Origin: Streptomyces pristinaespiralis
GTDB taxonomy: Bacteria > Actinomycetota > Actinomycetes > Streptomycetales > Streptomycetaceae
NCBI RefSeq assembly: GCF_001278075.1
Contig: NZ_CP011340.1
Location: forward strand, 5,329,501 to 5,393,500
Reading direction: 5' to 3'
Length of the DNA stretch: 64,000 bases
Shown: positions 25,624-33,938 of the stretch, in pieces
How positions within the stretch are numbered: the stretch's first letter is position 1
Layout of the letters: each line of letters opens with the position of its first letter
Translations under genes and position numbers: made by a program
The notes under the pieces: generated by a model
Told to the model about the DNA's origin: nothing
The model's database searches: none
The model's input: only the letters and a program-made list of their open reading frames with translations

Positions 25624-26145
25624 GTGGCGGAGGACGACGGGACGGGGCGGCCGGTGTACGGCCCGCCGGTACCGAGGCCGAGTGCGCCGAGCGGGGGCAG
25701 CACGGGCAAGGACCTGGATGTCGACGCCGGGGAACTGGCCGCGTTCAAGGGGCGGGTCGACAAGCTCCTCCTGCGGCTCGAGGGATCACCGGCGGCACCG
25801 GGGAAGCTCGCTGACGGAGAGATTCCCGAAGGGGACATGGGCACAGGGTTCAGCGAGGCCAAGGCCCTGTTCGGTATCTATCAGCGCGTGCACGCAGAGC
25901 TCAAGAACCTGTCCAAGGGGCTCGCGGGCCAGATCGAAGGCCTGGGCATCGCGGTGGACGGGTCGTCCAAGGGCTATCAGAACATCGACGACGACATCAA
26001 AGAACGTATGCGGCGTATCAGTGCCGACGCTCAAGCAGCCGTCGATCGGCGCGAGCAGGAACGACGCGAGGCTGAGAAGCCCAAGGACGAAAAGCCGAAG
26101 GACGAGACCGGCCAGGGCGACACCTCGGGCGGCACGGGCTTCTGA
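25624..26145 (+). CDS. Small helical protein, EspC/type VII-secretion-like
   Basis: 173 residues. After a Pro-rich start, residues 30-115 read as amphipathic helices (LDVDAGELAAFKGRVDKLLL, then KNLSKGLAGQIEGLGIAVDG) resembling EspC-like helical proteins of ESX loci; no WXG is present. The C-terminal 45 residues are Lys/Glu/Asp-rich (EKPKDEKPKDETGQ) and probably disordered. GTG at 25624 follows GGGGAGG. It begins a + strand set with a WXG protein and a mycosin. Assignment rests on helical pattern and neighbours, so it is tentative. Confidence 0.6.
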   Translation: MAEDDGTGRPVYGPPVPRPSAPSGGSTGKDLDVDAGELAAFKGRVDKLLLRLEGSPAAPGKLADGEIPEGDMGTGFSEAKALFGIYQRVHAELKNLSKGLAGQIEGLGIAVDGSSKGYQNIDDDIKERMRRISADAQAAVDRREQERREAEKPKDEKPKDETGQGDTSGGTGF

Positions 26146-26187
26146 TGTCGGCAGACATGAAGGCACGGGGAAGGGTGGGGAAGAACA

Positions 26188-27687
26188 ATGGCTGAACCGA
26201 GCGAGGGCGGCGGAGTGGTCATGCCTCCGCTGGGAATCCTGGGTCTCTTTTTCGGAACCACCGACTTCGAGTCCAAGACGCATGAAGAGATGCTCGCCAT
26301 GGTCAAGGCGGCGAATCCGGAGACGCTCAAGACTCTGTCCGACCAGCTGACCGACGCGGGAAAGACGATCACCGAGATCGGCGAAGACCTCAGGGCGTAC
26401 ATCAAAGGCGTTCGTTGGGAGGGCGAAGCCGGCAAGGCGATGGAGCTCTGGGGCGATCAGGCATGGAAGGCGACGCTCCAGCTCGGCACGTACAGCACTG
26501 TCGGCGGTACGTGGATCGGCAACGCTGCTCAGACACTCCGCGAGGTGAAGGCCAACCTTCCGGATAAGGACGCGGCGGCCCAGGCCAACTACGACGCCGC
26601 CGTGAAGTACCGCAACGACCCTGACTCCGAGGACATCAGGCGCGAAGCGTGGTCCAAGATGACCGAGGACCACGCCCAGGCTGTGCAGCAGATGAACAAG
26701 CTGGCCCAGTCCTACTCGTTCTCCACGTTCGTGATCAGCGCAGCTGAGCCGCCGACGTTTCCGCCGCCGCCGGGGCAGTTCGTGCCTAGGGCAGACGAGC
26801 AGCGGAGTGAGTACATCGGCACGGGAACCGGCCGGACCTCTGGGACCGAGCGGGGCACCGGCGAGCCGTACCTTCCTGCCTCGTACAAAGAGGTGAACGA
26901 AGTACGTCCGGACTCTCCTTCCACGGTTCGCACCGAGACAGTCGTTCCCCGGCAGGACCGTCCCGTGGACATGGGAATCGACAGCGTCGATACGCTGCCT
27001 CCCCAGACGCAGATTCCCCAGACGCCCGTGGGAACACCTCCCGTCGGCCGGCCGGAAACCAATGTGCTTCCGCCTGTCGTAGGTATCCCGCCGATGCAGG
27101 GGGGCAAGACGACCGGGCCCGCCTCCGTACCTCCGGGCGGTTCCAAGGGTTTCCCGAACGCGAGAAACGTGGTGTCGCCGAGCGGTGGGGGCATCAATTC
27201 GAGAATGCCTCGAGACAGCGGCATCACCGGTGGTCGCCCCGTTCCGCCCTCCGGCGGTCGGCCGACAGGCGGGATTCCGCGCAGCAACGTCATCGGTGGC
27301 GACTCCACCGCTCGAGGGCTTACGGGACGCGGCATGTCGCATATGCCGGGGATGCCCGGCGGCCCTACGGGGACGGGACAGGGTGGTGCTTTCGGCGGCC
27401 GTCGTCTGGCTTCGGAGGGCGGTGGCATGGTCGGTGGTCGCCCGCCCCAGTCGGGTCAGGCAGGAGCTCGTCCGTTCACAGCAGGCGGGTCCGGCCTGGT
27501 TCGTGGCACGCCTGCCGGTGGCGCTGGTGCCGGTCAGGTGGGACGTACGGGCCCGGCGGGTGCGGGAGCCAACAGCAGCCGTCGGCGTCGGGATGACGAG
27601 CAAGGAGAGCGCCCCGACTACCTGTCAGAGGACGAAGAGACCTGGCAGCAGGGCAGTCGGCGGATTGTTCCTCCCGTAATCGACTGA
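26188..27687 (+). CDS. WXG/PPE-like type VII secretion substrate candidate with Pro/Gly-rich tail
   Basis: 499 residues. Residues 30-190 are helical and contain VRWEGEAGKAM, a W-x-G turn at 77-79 between two long helices, as in WXG100 and PPE-type ESX substrates. Residues 195-480 are rich in Pro, Gly and Arg, without a domain. The tail ends acidic and polar. It sits between the EspC-like gene and the mycosin gene, 17-23 bp from the latter, which suggests that it is a secreted or surface-exposed substrate processed by that protease. No C-terminal toxin domain is seen. Confidence 0.65.
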   Translation: MAEPSEGGGVVMPPLGILGLFFGTTDFESKTHEEMLAMVKAANPETLKTLSDQLTDAGKTITEIGEDLRAYIKGVRWEGEAGKAMELWGDQAWKATLQLGTYSTVGGTWIGNAAQTLREVKANLPDKDAAAQANYDAAVKYRNDPDSEDIRREAWSKMTEDHAQAVQQMNKLAQSYSFSTFVISAAEPPTFPPPPGQFVPRADEQRSEYIGTGTGRTSGTERGTGEPYLPASYKEVNEVRPDSPSTVRTETVVPRQDRPVDMGIDSVDTLPPQTQIPQTPVGTPPVGRPETNVLPPVVGIPPMQGGKTTGPASVPPGGSKGFPNARNVVSPSGGGINSRMPRDSGITGGRPVPPSGGRPTGGIPRSNVIGGDSTARGLTGRGMSHMPGMPGGPTGTGQGGAFGGRRLASEGGGMVGGRPPQSGQAGARPFTAGGSGLVRGTPAGGAGAGQVGRTGPAGAGANSSRRRRDDEQGERPDYLSEDEETWQQGSRRIVPPVID

Positions 27688-27710
27688 AGCAGATATCGCG
27701 AAGGATGAGA

Positions 27711-28913
27711 ATGCACACCAGTAGCCGTCACAAGGCCCGGCTCGGCCGCGTGATTTCAGCCACCTTGGGACTGCTGCTGGTGGGCGTCGCAGCAACGCCC
27801 TCGCATGCGGAGTCGATTCGCTCGATGCAATGGCACTTGGACGCCATGCAGGCCGAGGAGATGTGGAAGTCGAGTACCGGCAAGGGCGTCACTGTGGCTG
27901 TGATCGACACCGGTGTTGATCCCACTGTTCCGGACCTACGTGGTCAGGTACTCGACGGGCGTGACTTCTCACCCGAAGCCGGTACATCGGCCGACGACGT
28001 CGATGGGCATGGGACCGGCATTGCCGCCCTGATTGCCGGCACGGGCAAGGGGAAAGGGGCATACGGCCTGGCCCCGGATGCCAAGATTCTTCCTGTTCGC
28101 CTCTGGAAGGTGAGTGGCGAACAGATGGGCATGGAGGAGGAAAAGTCCCTGGCCGCAGCTATCCGTTACGCTGCCGATTCCTCCGCCAAGGTGATCAACA
28201 TGTCCATCGGTGGGCCGATGCACTCAGAGACCGTCACCGAAGCCGTCCGATACGCCCTGACCAAGGACAAGCTTCTCTTCGCTTCTGTGGGTAACTACGG
28301 AAGCGCCGTCGGGTACCCGGCAGCGACGCCCGGGGTAGTGGGCGTCGGTGCTGTGGACAAGGAGACCAATAAGACCGATGAGTCGTCGGTCGGGCCAAAG
28401 GTCGACCTTGTTGCTCCTGGTATCGACATGGTGGGCGCCTGCACGGGGGGCACCGGCGTCTGCAAATCCCACGGAACGAGTGGGGCCACAGCTCTCGCCT
28501 CCGCCTCCGCCGCCCTCATCTGGTCCCAGCACCCCGAGTGGACGAACAACCAGGTCCTGCGCGTCATGCTCAACACCGCGGGCGGTCCTCGGAGCGGCAA
28601 CAAGCGCAACGACTCGATCGGTTACGGCGTCGTCCGCCCCCGCATCGCGCTCAAGTCACCCGGAGACCCCGGCCCTGCCGACGAGTACCCGCTGCCCGAC
28701 CTCGCCGAGGCCGCTGCTCCGTCCTCGGCACCGTCACCCGACGCGTCGGAGCCCGCTGCCGGCAGCGAGGACAGCAAGGAAAAGCCGGCCGTGGCCGCTC
28801 CCGCGTCCGAGGACGAGAGCAACTCGGGCCTGTGGATCGGGCTGGGGGTTGCCGCGGCGCTGCTCATCGGAGCAGCGATCGGCATTCCCGTGGTCCGAGC
28901 ACGTCGAGGCTGA
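27711..28913 (+). CDS. Mycosin-like subtilisin protease (type VII secretion-associated)
   Basis: About 400 residues: signal peptide (LGRVISATLGLLLVGVAATPSHA), subtilase domain with the triad Asp66 (VAVIDTGVD), His100 (DGHGTGIAALIAG) and Ser257 (SHGTSGATALAS), an Ala/Pro/Glu/Ser linker, and a C-terminal membrane helix (LWIGLGVAAALLIGAAIGIPVV) followed by RARRG. This is the MycP layout: an outward-facing, membrane-anchored serine protease. ATG at 27711 has GAAGGA at proper distance; the ATG at 27705 overlaps it. No eccB/C/D/E genes are in the window, so it is an orphan mycosin. The second half is visibly richer in GC than the first. Confidence 0.88.
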   Translation: MHTSSRHKARLGRVISATLGLLLVGVAATPSHAESIRSMQWHLDAMQAEEMWKSSTGKGVTVAVIDTGVDPTVPDLRGQVLDGRDFSPEAGTSADDVDGHGTGIAALIAGTGKGKGAYGLAPDAKILPVRLWKVSGEQMGMEEEKSLAAAIRYAADSSAKVINMSIGGPMHSETVTEAVRYALTKDKLLFASVGNYGSAVGYPAATPGVVGVGAVDKETNKTDESSVGPKVDLVAPGIDMVGACTGGTGVCKSHGTSGATALASASAALIWSQHPEWTNNQVLRVMLNTAGGPRSGNKRNDSIGYGVVRPRIALKSPGDPGPADEYPLPDLAEAAAPSSAPSPDASEPAAGSEDSKEKPAVAAPASEDESNSGLWIGLGVAAALLIGAAIGIPVVRARRG

Positions 28914-28927
28914 AGCGAGGACGCGCG

Positions 28928-30979
28928 CTACAGGACAGGCACCGCGGTCACGTTCCCGTCGCTCACGAGGAACACCCGACGGCCGGCTCCCGCCATCACC
29001 GTCGGCGTCCCTGTGTCGGACTTGTAGACCCAGGCACGCCTGGAGGGAGGGTCGTGGAAGACCGACACTCCCTCAGCTCCGTCAACCAGGAGGCTTCTGC
29101 CCTCGACGACGGGTGGAAGGCTGCTCAACACGTCCGCTTCCATCGAGTCGTCCCCCATCAAGTCCGTGTCCCCGTTGGACATGCGCACCGATTGGGGCCT
29201 GCCTCCGACGACGGCGAAGACATTCAGCTCCTTGACCCACGGCGCGCCCCATCCGTCCGCGGCGGAGGAGGTGTAGCCGGAGACGGTCCATCGCTCCGTG
29301 CCGTCCGCCACCATCAGGGCTGCGAGTTCTCTGCCCCCGAGATAGACGCTGGACCGGTCGATGGCCGGCATCGCCGGCCCGAATCCTTGGCCACGCCGCC
29401 AGACTTCACGACCGGTGTCCGTGCTCAGGGCGATCACGACTCCGTTCGAACCCGAGACGACAAGGCGCTCGGCACCGGCCGCGGCGAGCGGCCGGTCGGC
29501 AGACTGCATGCCCTCCGGCGCATTCACCGTCCACAACGGCTTACGCCCGGAGATCTCCACAGCACGGATCTCCTCGGCACCGGTGAGTACATAGACACAG
29601 GTTTCGTCCAGGGCGAGAAGCTGGACCGCCTCCGCGGACACCGCCCACCGCTGTTCTCCTGTGGAGGCGTCCAGGGAAGCCACCTCGCCGCTGTCCATCA
29701 CTGCGATGAAGTGCGTCTCTGACAGTTGCAGCATGCCCGCTGTGCCGGATGCTTCAGAAAGACTCCACACCGCCTCGCCGTCCACGGCCTTGTGCGCAGC
29801 CAGGCCACCGTCATGAGCACTGAAGATCACCACCCCGTGCATGGCGACCGGCGGCGGGACCGTGCCTTCTGCGGCCACACTCAGTGGCCCCCACAGCGGC
29901 CGGGGGGTCTTTCCGTCGGCGTACTCCTGGTGTGCCACCGGCTCCGCGTCCGGTGGGATCGCAACCGGCCCGCCCATGTGGTTCAGCCACCAGGCCGTGG
30001 TCCCGCCTGCTGCGGCGAGCACCGCACCTCCGGCCGACAGCGACGCTACGAGGAACCTGCGGCGCGAAGGCTGTTCTCCCGCTCGCGGTCCGACAGCCGT
30101 CACGAAGCGCTTTACGTCGGCCTCGCGTTCCTTGATGTCGGATGCGAGGGCACCGGTGCGCCAGCTCTTGTCGTCTCCTCGCCGAGTGGTGAACGCCCTC
30201 GCAATGTGCTCGGGCCGAGGGCGATGTCCAGGAGCCTTCGACAGGCAGGGCTCGATGAGACTGCGGAACTGCCCCGGTACGAAGTCGAGTCGGGGCTGCC
30301 CGTGGACGACCTCGTACTGCACAGCCGCGACGTGCGCGCCCTCGAACACGCGGTGCCCGCCGGCGGCGTAGGCGAGAACGGCGCCGAGCGAGAACACGTC
30401 GGCCGAAGGATCCACGCGCTGCCCGAGCACCTGTTCCGGCGCACCGTAGCCCGGGGTCGCGGGGGCCTGCCCGGTGGTCGTGAGCGTGAGGCCGTGCTCG
30501 GGTCGAGCGATTCCGAAGTCGATGATGCGGGGACCGGTCCTGGTGAGGATGATGTTGGACGGCTTGATGTCCCGGTGGATCAGCCCGGCGCGGTGGATGT
30601 CGCAGAGGGTGCGGGCCAGCGAATGGGCCAGGTGGCGCAGAGCGGGCTCGTCGAAGGGACCGTGGCGTTCCACGGCACTGTCGAGCGTCGGTCCGGCCAG
30701 GAACTCGGTCGAGATCCACAGCCTCCCTGCCTCCGTCTGAGCGGCGAGCAACCGGGCCACGCCCGGGCTCGTCACCGCTTGTGCGGCCTCCGCCTCACGC
30801 ACGAACCTCTGGGTGAGGTGCCGGTCGTTCGTCAGGCCGGGGTGCAGCACCTTCACCGCGGCAGTCCGACCCGCACCGTCCTGACCGAGGTACACCCTTC
30901 CCATTCCCCCGGCTCCCAGGACCCCCAGGAGCCGATAGGGGCCGAGTCGAATCGGATCACCGGGGCCGAGGGGCTGCAT
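28928..30979 (-). CDS. Membrane Ser/Thr protein kinase with C-terminal beta-propeller
   Basis: 683 residues. The kinase domain spans 10-270: LGAGGMGRVY (20-30), Lys43 in AAVKVL, HRDIKPSN (135-142), DFG (154-156), then PGYGAPEQ. It is followed by SRRRFL (305-310) and a membrane helix (about 310-332). The remaining 340 residues are PQQ/WD-like propeller blades with repeated GxxLAAL and W/GRE-type strands (LDASTGEQRWAV, LSTDTGREVWRR). The kinase faces the cytoplasm; the propeller should lie outside and may sense a ligand or wall structure. It is second in a minus-strand pair with the kinase at 31028-33184 (48 bp apart) and convergent with the mycosin gene. Confidence 0.88.
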   Translation of the reverse strand: MQPLGPGDPIRLGPYRLLGVLGAGGMGRVYLGQDGAGRTAAVKVLHPGLTNDRHLTQRFVREAEAAQAVTSPGVARLLAAQTEAGRLWISTEFLAGPTLDSAVERHGPFDEPALRHLAHSLARTLCDIHRAGLIHRDIKPSNIILTRTGPRIIDFGIARPEHGLTLTTTGQAPATPGYGAPEQVLGQRVDPSADVFSLGAVLAYAAGGHRVFEGAHVAAVQYEVVHGQPRLDFVPGQFRSLIEPCLSKAPGHRPRPEHIARAFTTRRGDDKSWRTGALASDIKEREADVKRFVTAVGPRAGEQPSRRRFLVASLSAGGAVLAAAGGTTAWWLNHMGGPVAIPPDAEPVAHQEYADGKTPRPLWGPLSVAAEGTVPPPVAMHGVVIFSAHDGGLAAHKAVDGEAVWSLSEASGTAGMLQLSETHFIAVMDSGEVASLDASTGEQRWAVSAEAVQLLALDETCVYVLTGAEEIRAVEISGRKPLWTVNAPEGMQSADRPLAAAGAERLVVSGSNGVVIALSTDTGREVWRRGQGFGPAMPAIDRSSVYLGGRELAALMVADGTERWTVSGYTSSAADGWGAPWVKELNVFAVVGGRPQSVRMSNGDTDLMGDDSMEADVLSSLPPVVEGRSLLVDGAEGVSVFHDPPSRRAWVYKSDTGTPTVMAGAGRRVFLVSDGNVTAVPVL

Positions 30980-31027
30980 CGAAACTCTTTCTCTGTGGGG
31001 AATGGTGAACGAGGAGGCGCGCGTCAG

Positions 31028-33184
31028 TCACTTCACCGAGTAGCCCGCGATCACGTCCGTCTGCACAGCGACGAACATGCCGCTGTCCCCCCGGACGTAG
31101 CGGGCGTCCTGCGGCATCGTCACGGTGTCGCGCGTGCGGCGCGTACGAATGTCGATCACCTCGAGCCCGGACCTGCCGATGATGTAGAGGTCCTGCTCGC
31201 CTACGAACACGACGCCGTATCGGTCCGGTCCGGGAGACGACTCCCAGACGAGGTTCCCCTTGGCGGCGTCGATCGCTGTGACGATGCCGCCGAACCGCAT
31301 GGTGTACAGCACGTCCCCGCCGAGAACCGGATGAGGAAGGTCCTGGGGGACGTCCTCGCCGTACTCCCACACCGTTTTCCCGTCTGTCAGACGCACGGCG
31401 ATGACCTGATGGCGTTCTGTGCTCAGACCGAAAGTGTTGGCACCCAGGTACACATGCTCCTCATCCATCACGATGCCGCCCACAAGAGGGGAGTCGGGTT
31501 CGACCACCCAGCGCAAAGCGCCTGTCGCGGCGTCGTAGCACTCGAGGCGCGCCTCGCTCTCGGAGTTGCCGACCGTCATGAGGAAGCTCCCCGCCAGGGA
31601 GCGTGCCGCGTAGAAGGACTTCAGGACCGGATTCTCCAGAGGGCCCAGCTCGCTGCGCCAGAGTTCCTCGCCGGAGGTGACGTCGGCGGCGACCAGATAC
31701 CAGGTGGCGTGGGCGTCCGTCTCCCCCTTGCCGGCGACGAGGAAAGCGGTACCGTCCGAGACGCAGAGCAGCTTCCCGTTCTTGAGGGCGCTGTTGAAGT
31801 CGTCAAGCACCAGTACGAGTTCGAGCGAGCCGTCCGCCAGGTCCACCGTACAAAGGGTCAGTTCGCTCGAGTCCGGCGTGACTGCGTAGATGCGCCGGCC
31901 GTCTGTCGTCACCGCACTGGCCGACCGCAGTTCCTTGCGGAGCCACCTGTCTTCTCCTGTCGCTACATCGACACCGATCAGCCCTTCGACGGTCGTGATC
32001 GACAAGCAGTCACCCGCCAGCAAAGGGGCAGTGTCGACTTCCTGCGAGTTCCTCGAGATGCCCCTGGTCCAGACGGCGCCCGGCAGTTGGGGAACTTCAG
32101 AGGCGGGCGACGGCGCAGCCGTGTCCCCGGTGGAGCTCGTACTGCGGCTGTCGAGCCAGGTCCAGATGCCGGCTCCGAGCGCGATTGCGCCTGCGGCGGT
32201 TCCACCACCGCGCTTGAGTAGCGTGCGACGGGAGACCGCGGCGCGTGAAGTGATTGCTTCCCTGATCGGCGAGGTAGGAGCCGGGGCCGGAAGCCGGTGG
32301 GGGTGGTGGGTCCACACGTCCGTGGCGCGTCGGGCGATGTCGGTGAGGAGAGGGTCGGGGAGGTGGTCGGCGAACTGGCCCCGGCCGTCGTGGAGCTGGG
32401 CGGCGAGCTCGTCGGTGGTGGGGCGCTCGGCGGGGTCCTTGCCGAGGCAGCGGCCGATGACGGGGGCGAGGGCCGGAGGGAGCCCGGTGAGGTCGGGTTC
32501 GGCGTAGCGGATGCGGTAGAGAAGGTCCGCCGCCTGGCCGGTACCGAAGGGCGGCCGGCCGGTCGCGGCGTAGGTGAGGAGGCCCGCGAGGGCGAAGGTG
32601 TCGCCGGCGGGGGTGTGTTCCTGGCCGGTCGCCTGCTCGGGGGACATGTAGGCGGGGGTGCCCGCGGCGGCGCCGGTGCGGGTGAGGTGGTCGTCTCCCG
32701 CCGCGCGGGCGATGCCGAAGTCGATGATCTTCGGCCCGTAGGCGGTGATCATGACGTTCGAGGGCTTGAGGTCGCGGTGGACCACGTCCGACGCGTGGAG
32801 CTGGGTGAGAGCTCCGGCGAGGGCGGCGCCGATCGCACGGACGGAGGTTTCGGGCAGAGGTCCGCAGAGGCCGACGGCGTCGTCGAGGGGCGGGCCGAGG
32901 ACGTATTCGGTGGCGAGCCAAGGTGTTTCGGCGGTCGGGTCGGCGTCGATGACCTGGGCGCCGTGGTGGTTGCCGATGATGCGGGCCGCGTCGATCTCGA
33001 GGTGGAAGCGGCTGCGGGCGGCGGGGTCCGTGGCGATGGCGGCGTGCATGGTTTTCAGCGCGAGGACGCGTCCGCCGAGGGTACGGGCCAGATAGACGGT
33101 GCCCATGCCGCCGTGACCGAGTCGGGCGAGGAGGCGGTGGCCGGCGATGTCGGCCGGATCGTCGTGCGTCAAAGGGGAAAGCAT
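31028..33184 (-). CDS. Membrane Ser/Thr protein kinase with C-terminal beta-propeller
   Basis: 718 residues from the ATG at 33182-33184. The kinase domain is complete: LGHGGMGTVY (22-31), Lys44 (LALKTM), HRDLKPSN (136-143), DFG (155-157), PAYMSPEQ. SRRTLL (318-323) precedes a membrane helix (about 327-345), then a Ser/Thr linker and a PQQ-like propeller (LIGVDVATGEDRWLR, YDAATGALRWVV, IDAAKGNLVWES). First gene of the kinase pair. No strong RBS precedes this ATG. A 30-residue leader ORF with a good RBS ends 5 bases before it, so translation is probably coupled. The kinase half is about 78 percent GC (32581-32640), the propeller half about 58 percent (31381-31440). Confidence 0.87.
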   Translation of the reverse strand: MLSPLTHDDPADIAGHRLLARLGHGGMGTVYLARTLGGRVLALKTMHAAIATDPAARSRFHLEIDAARIIGNHHGAQVIDADPTAETPWLATEYVLGPPLDDAVGLCGPLPETSVRAIGAALAGALTQLHASDVVHRDLKPSNVMITAYGPKIIDFGIARAAGDDHLTRTGAAAGTPAYMSPEQATGQEHTPAGDTFALAGLLTYAATGRPPFGTGQAADLLYRIRYAEPDLTGLPPALAPVIGRCLGKDPAERPTTDELAAQLHDGRGQFADHLPDPLLTDIARRATDVWTHHPHRLPAPAPTSPIREAITSRAAVSRRTLLKRGGGTAAGAIALGAGIWTWLDSRSTSSTGDTAAPSPASEVPQLPGAVWTRGISRNSQEVDTAPLLAGDCLSITTVEGLIGVDVATGEDRWLRKELRSASAVTTDGRRIYAVTPDSSELTLCTVDLADGSLELVLVLDDFNSALKNGKLLCVSDGTAFLVAGKGETDAHATWYLVAADVTSGEELWRSELGPLENPVLKSFYAARSLAGSFLMTVGNSESEARLECYDAATGALRWVVEPDSPLVGGIVMDEEHVYLGANTFGLSTERHQVIAVRLTDGKTVWEYGEDVPQDLPHPVLGGDVLYTMRFGGIVTAIDAAKGNLVWESSPGPDRYGVVFVGEQDLYIIGRSGLEVIDIRTRRTRDTVTMPQDARYVRGDSGMFVAVQTDVIAGYSVK

Positions 33185-33189
33185 CGCCG

Positions 33190-33282
33190 TCAGACTCCGG
33201 ACGTCCGACAGGCGGCATCGTGCGAAGTCCGGCCGGTGCCCACCGGCACATGGTTCGGCCTGTGCAATGACGCACGTTCCAT
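33190..33282 (-). CDS. 30-residue leader ORF upstream of the kinase pair
   Basis: It begins ATG GAA CGT GCG (MERA) behind a GGGGGGA RBS and ends with TGA at 33190-33192, five bases before the kinase ATG. The start and RBS are nearly identical to those of the pseudokinase gene at 41516, which also begins MERA. It may be a coupling leader peptide or the relic of a longer kinase N-terminus lost by frameshift. Confidence 0.4.
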   Translation of the reverse strand: MERASLHRPNHVPVGTGRTSHDAACRTSGV

Positions 33283-33327
33283 CTGTGAATCCCCCCGAGG
33301 CATGGCTGCGCAACTGGAGCCTACCGG
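33283..33327 (-). promoter_or_regulatory. Promoter and RBS of the kinase pair, shared with the pseudokinase gene
   Basis: On the minus strand CCGGTAGGCTCC (33316-33327; -10 box TAGGCT) is followed, about 35 bases on, by the RBS GGGGGGATTC and ATG. The same words in the same order and spacing occur at 41517-41560. No shared -35 element is visible. Confidence 0.5.
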
Positions 33328-33413
33328 CGGCTGCCGCGCGTCCCTCTCGAGGGCATGCCCGAGCCCGCCACAGGCCAAGCGGCACTTGGGTGTGGAGATG
33401 CGGGGAGAGGCAT

Positions 33414-33441
33414 TTGGTCTGTCCGGATTCCGTCGTAGGGT
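33414..33441 (+). promoter_or_regulatory. Predicted promoter of cassette 1
   Basis: TTGGTC (33414-33419), 16 bases, TAGGGT (33436-33441), about 60 bp before the start of the small helical protein gene. The remaining intergenic sequence between the divergent genes shows nothing else. Confidence 0.35.
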
Positions 33442-33501
33442 GGTCCGGTCCGGCTGCCCATTGGCACTCCACCTATCGTTTGCACAGGTTCCGGGGGATT
33501 C

Positions 33502-33927
33502 ATGTCGTTCGACACCGAGTGGTCTTCGGTCCGTTCCGAGTCGACTGCGAATGTCAGCATGCGTTTGAACCAACTGCCCGTAGAGCCCGGTGGTGGCAGC
33601 AGCACCGCCGATCTCAGCGCCAATCAGGACAAGTTGGGCGCTATTGGTAATGCCGCTTTTCTCCTGCACGGGCGATTGAACACGGCAGGCAAGAAAGCGA
33701 ATGCGAGCACGTCGGAAGCGGCCACGATGATGACCGCCAACGGCTTCCGGACCGGTGCCGCCATGGCGACGGTGCACGAGACGTGGGGCTCTCAGCTGCA
33801 GACGCTGCTGGACGCGTGCGCGAACATCTCGAATCACCTCGATTACAGCGCCGCGTCGCACGCGCAGGACGAGAAGGACATCGCGGCGTCTCTGAGCACG
33901 TCGAAGATCAACGAGTACCTGAAGTAG
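33502..33927 (+). CDS. Small helical protein of cassette 1 (unknown family)
   Basis: 141 residues, no signal peptide. It starts MSFDTEWSSVRSES and contains DLSANQDKLGAIGNAAFLLHGRLN, an internal helix with TWGSQLQTLLDACANISNHLD, and ends INEYLK. The paralogue at 39856-40284 has the same pattern (DLSVNQDDLGAVGHDAYVLH, RWNTQLRALLDACGQISNHL, LDKYFK). The fold looks like paired long helices, similar in size and position to the small partner proteins encoded next to LXG/WXG substrates. RBS GGGGGATTC precedes the ATG. The next gene follows after 11 bp, so the two products probably act together. Function is unknown. Confidence 0.75.
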   Translation: MSFDTEWSSVRSESTANVSMRLNQLPVEPGGGSSTADLSANQDKLGAIGNAAFLLHGRLNTAGKKANASTSEAATMMTANGFRTGAAMATVHETWGSQLQTLLDACANISNHLDYSAASHAQDEKDIAASLSTSKINEYLK

Positions 33928-33938
33928 GCGGGGGAGCC

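Noticed and set aside
25624..28913. A complete type VII secretion system
   Set aside because: No EccB, EccC, EccD or EccE genes are present; only substrates-like genes and the mycosin.
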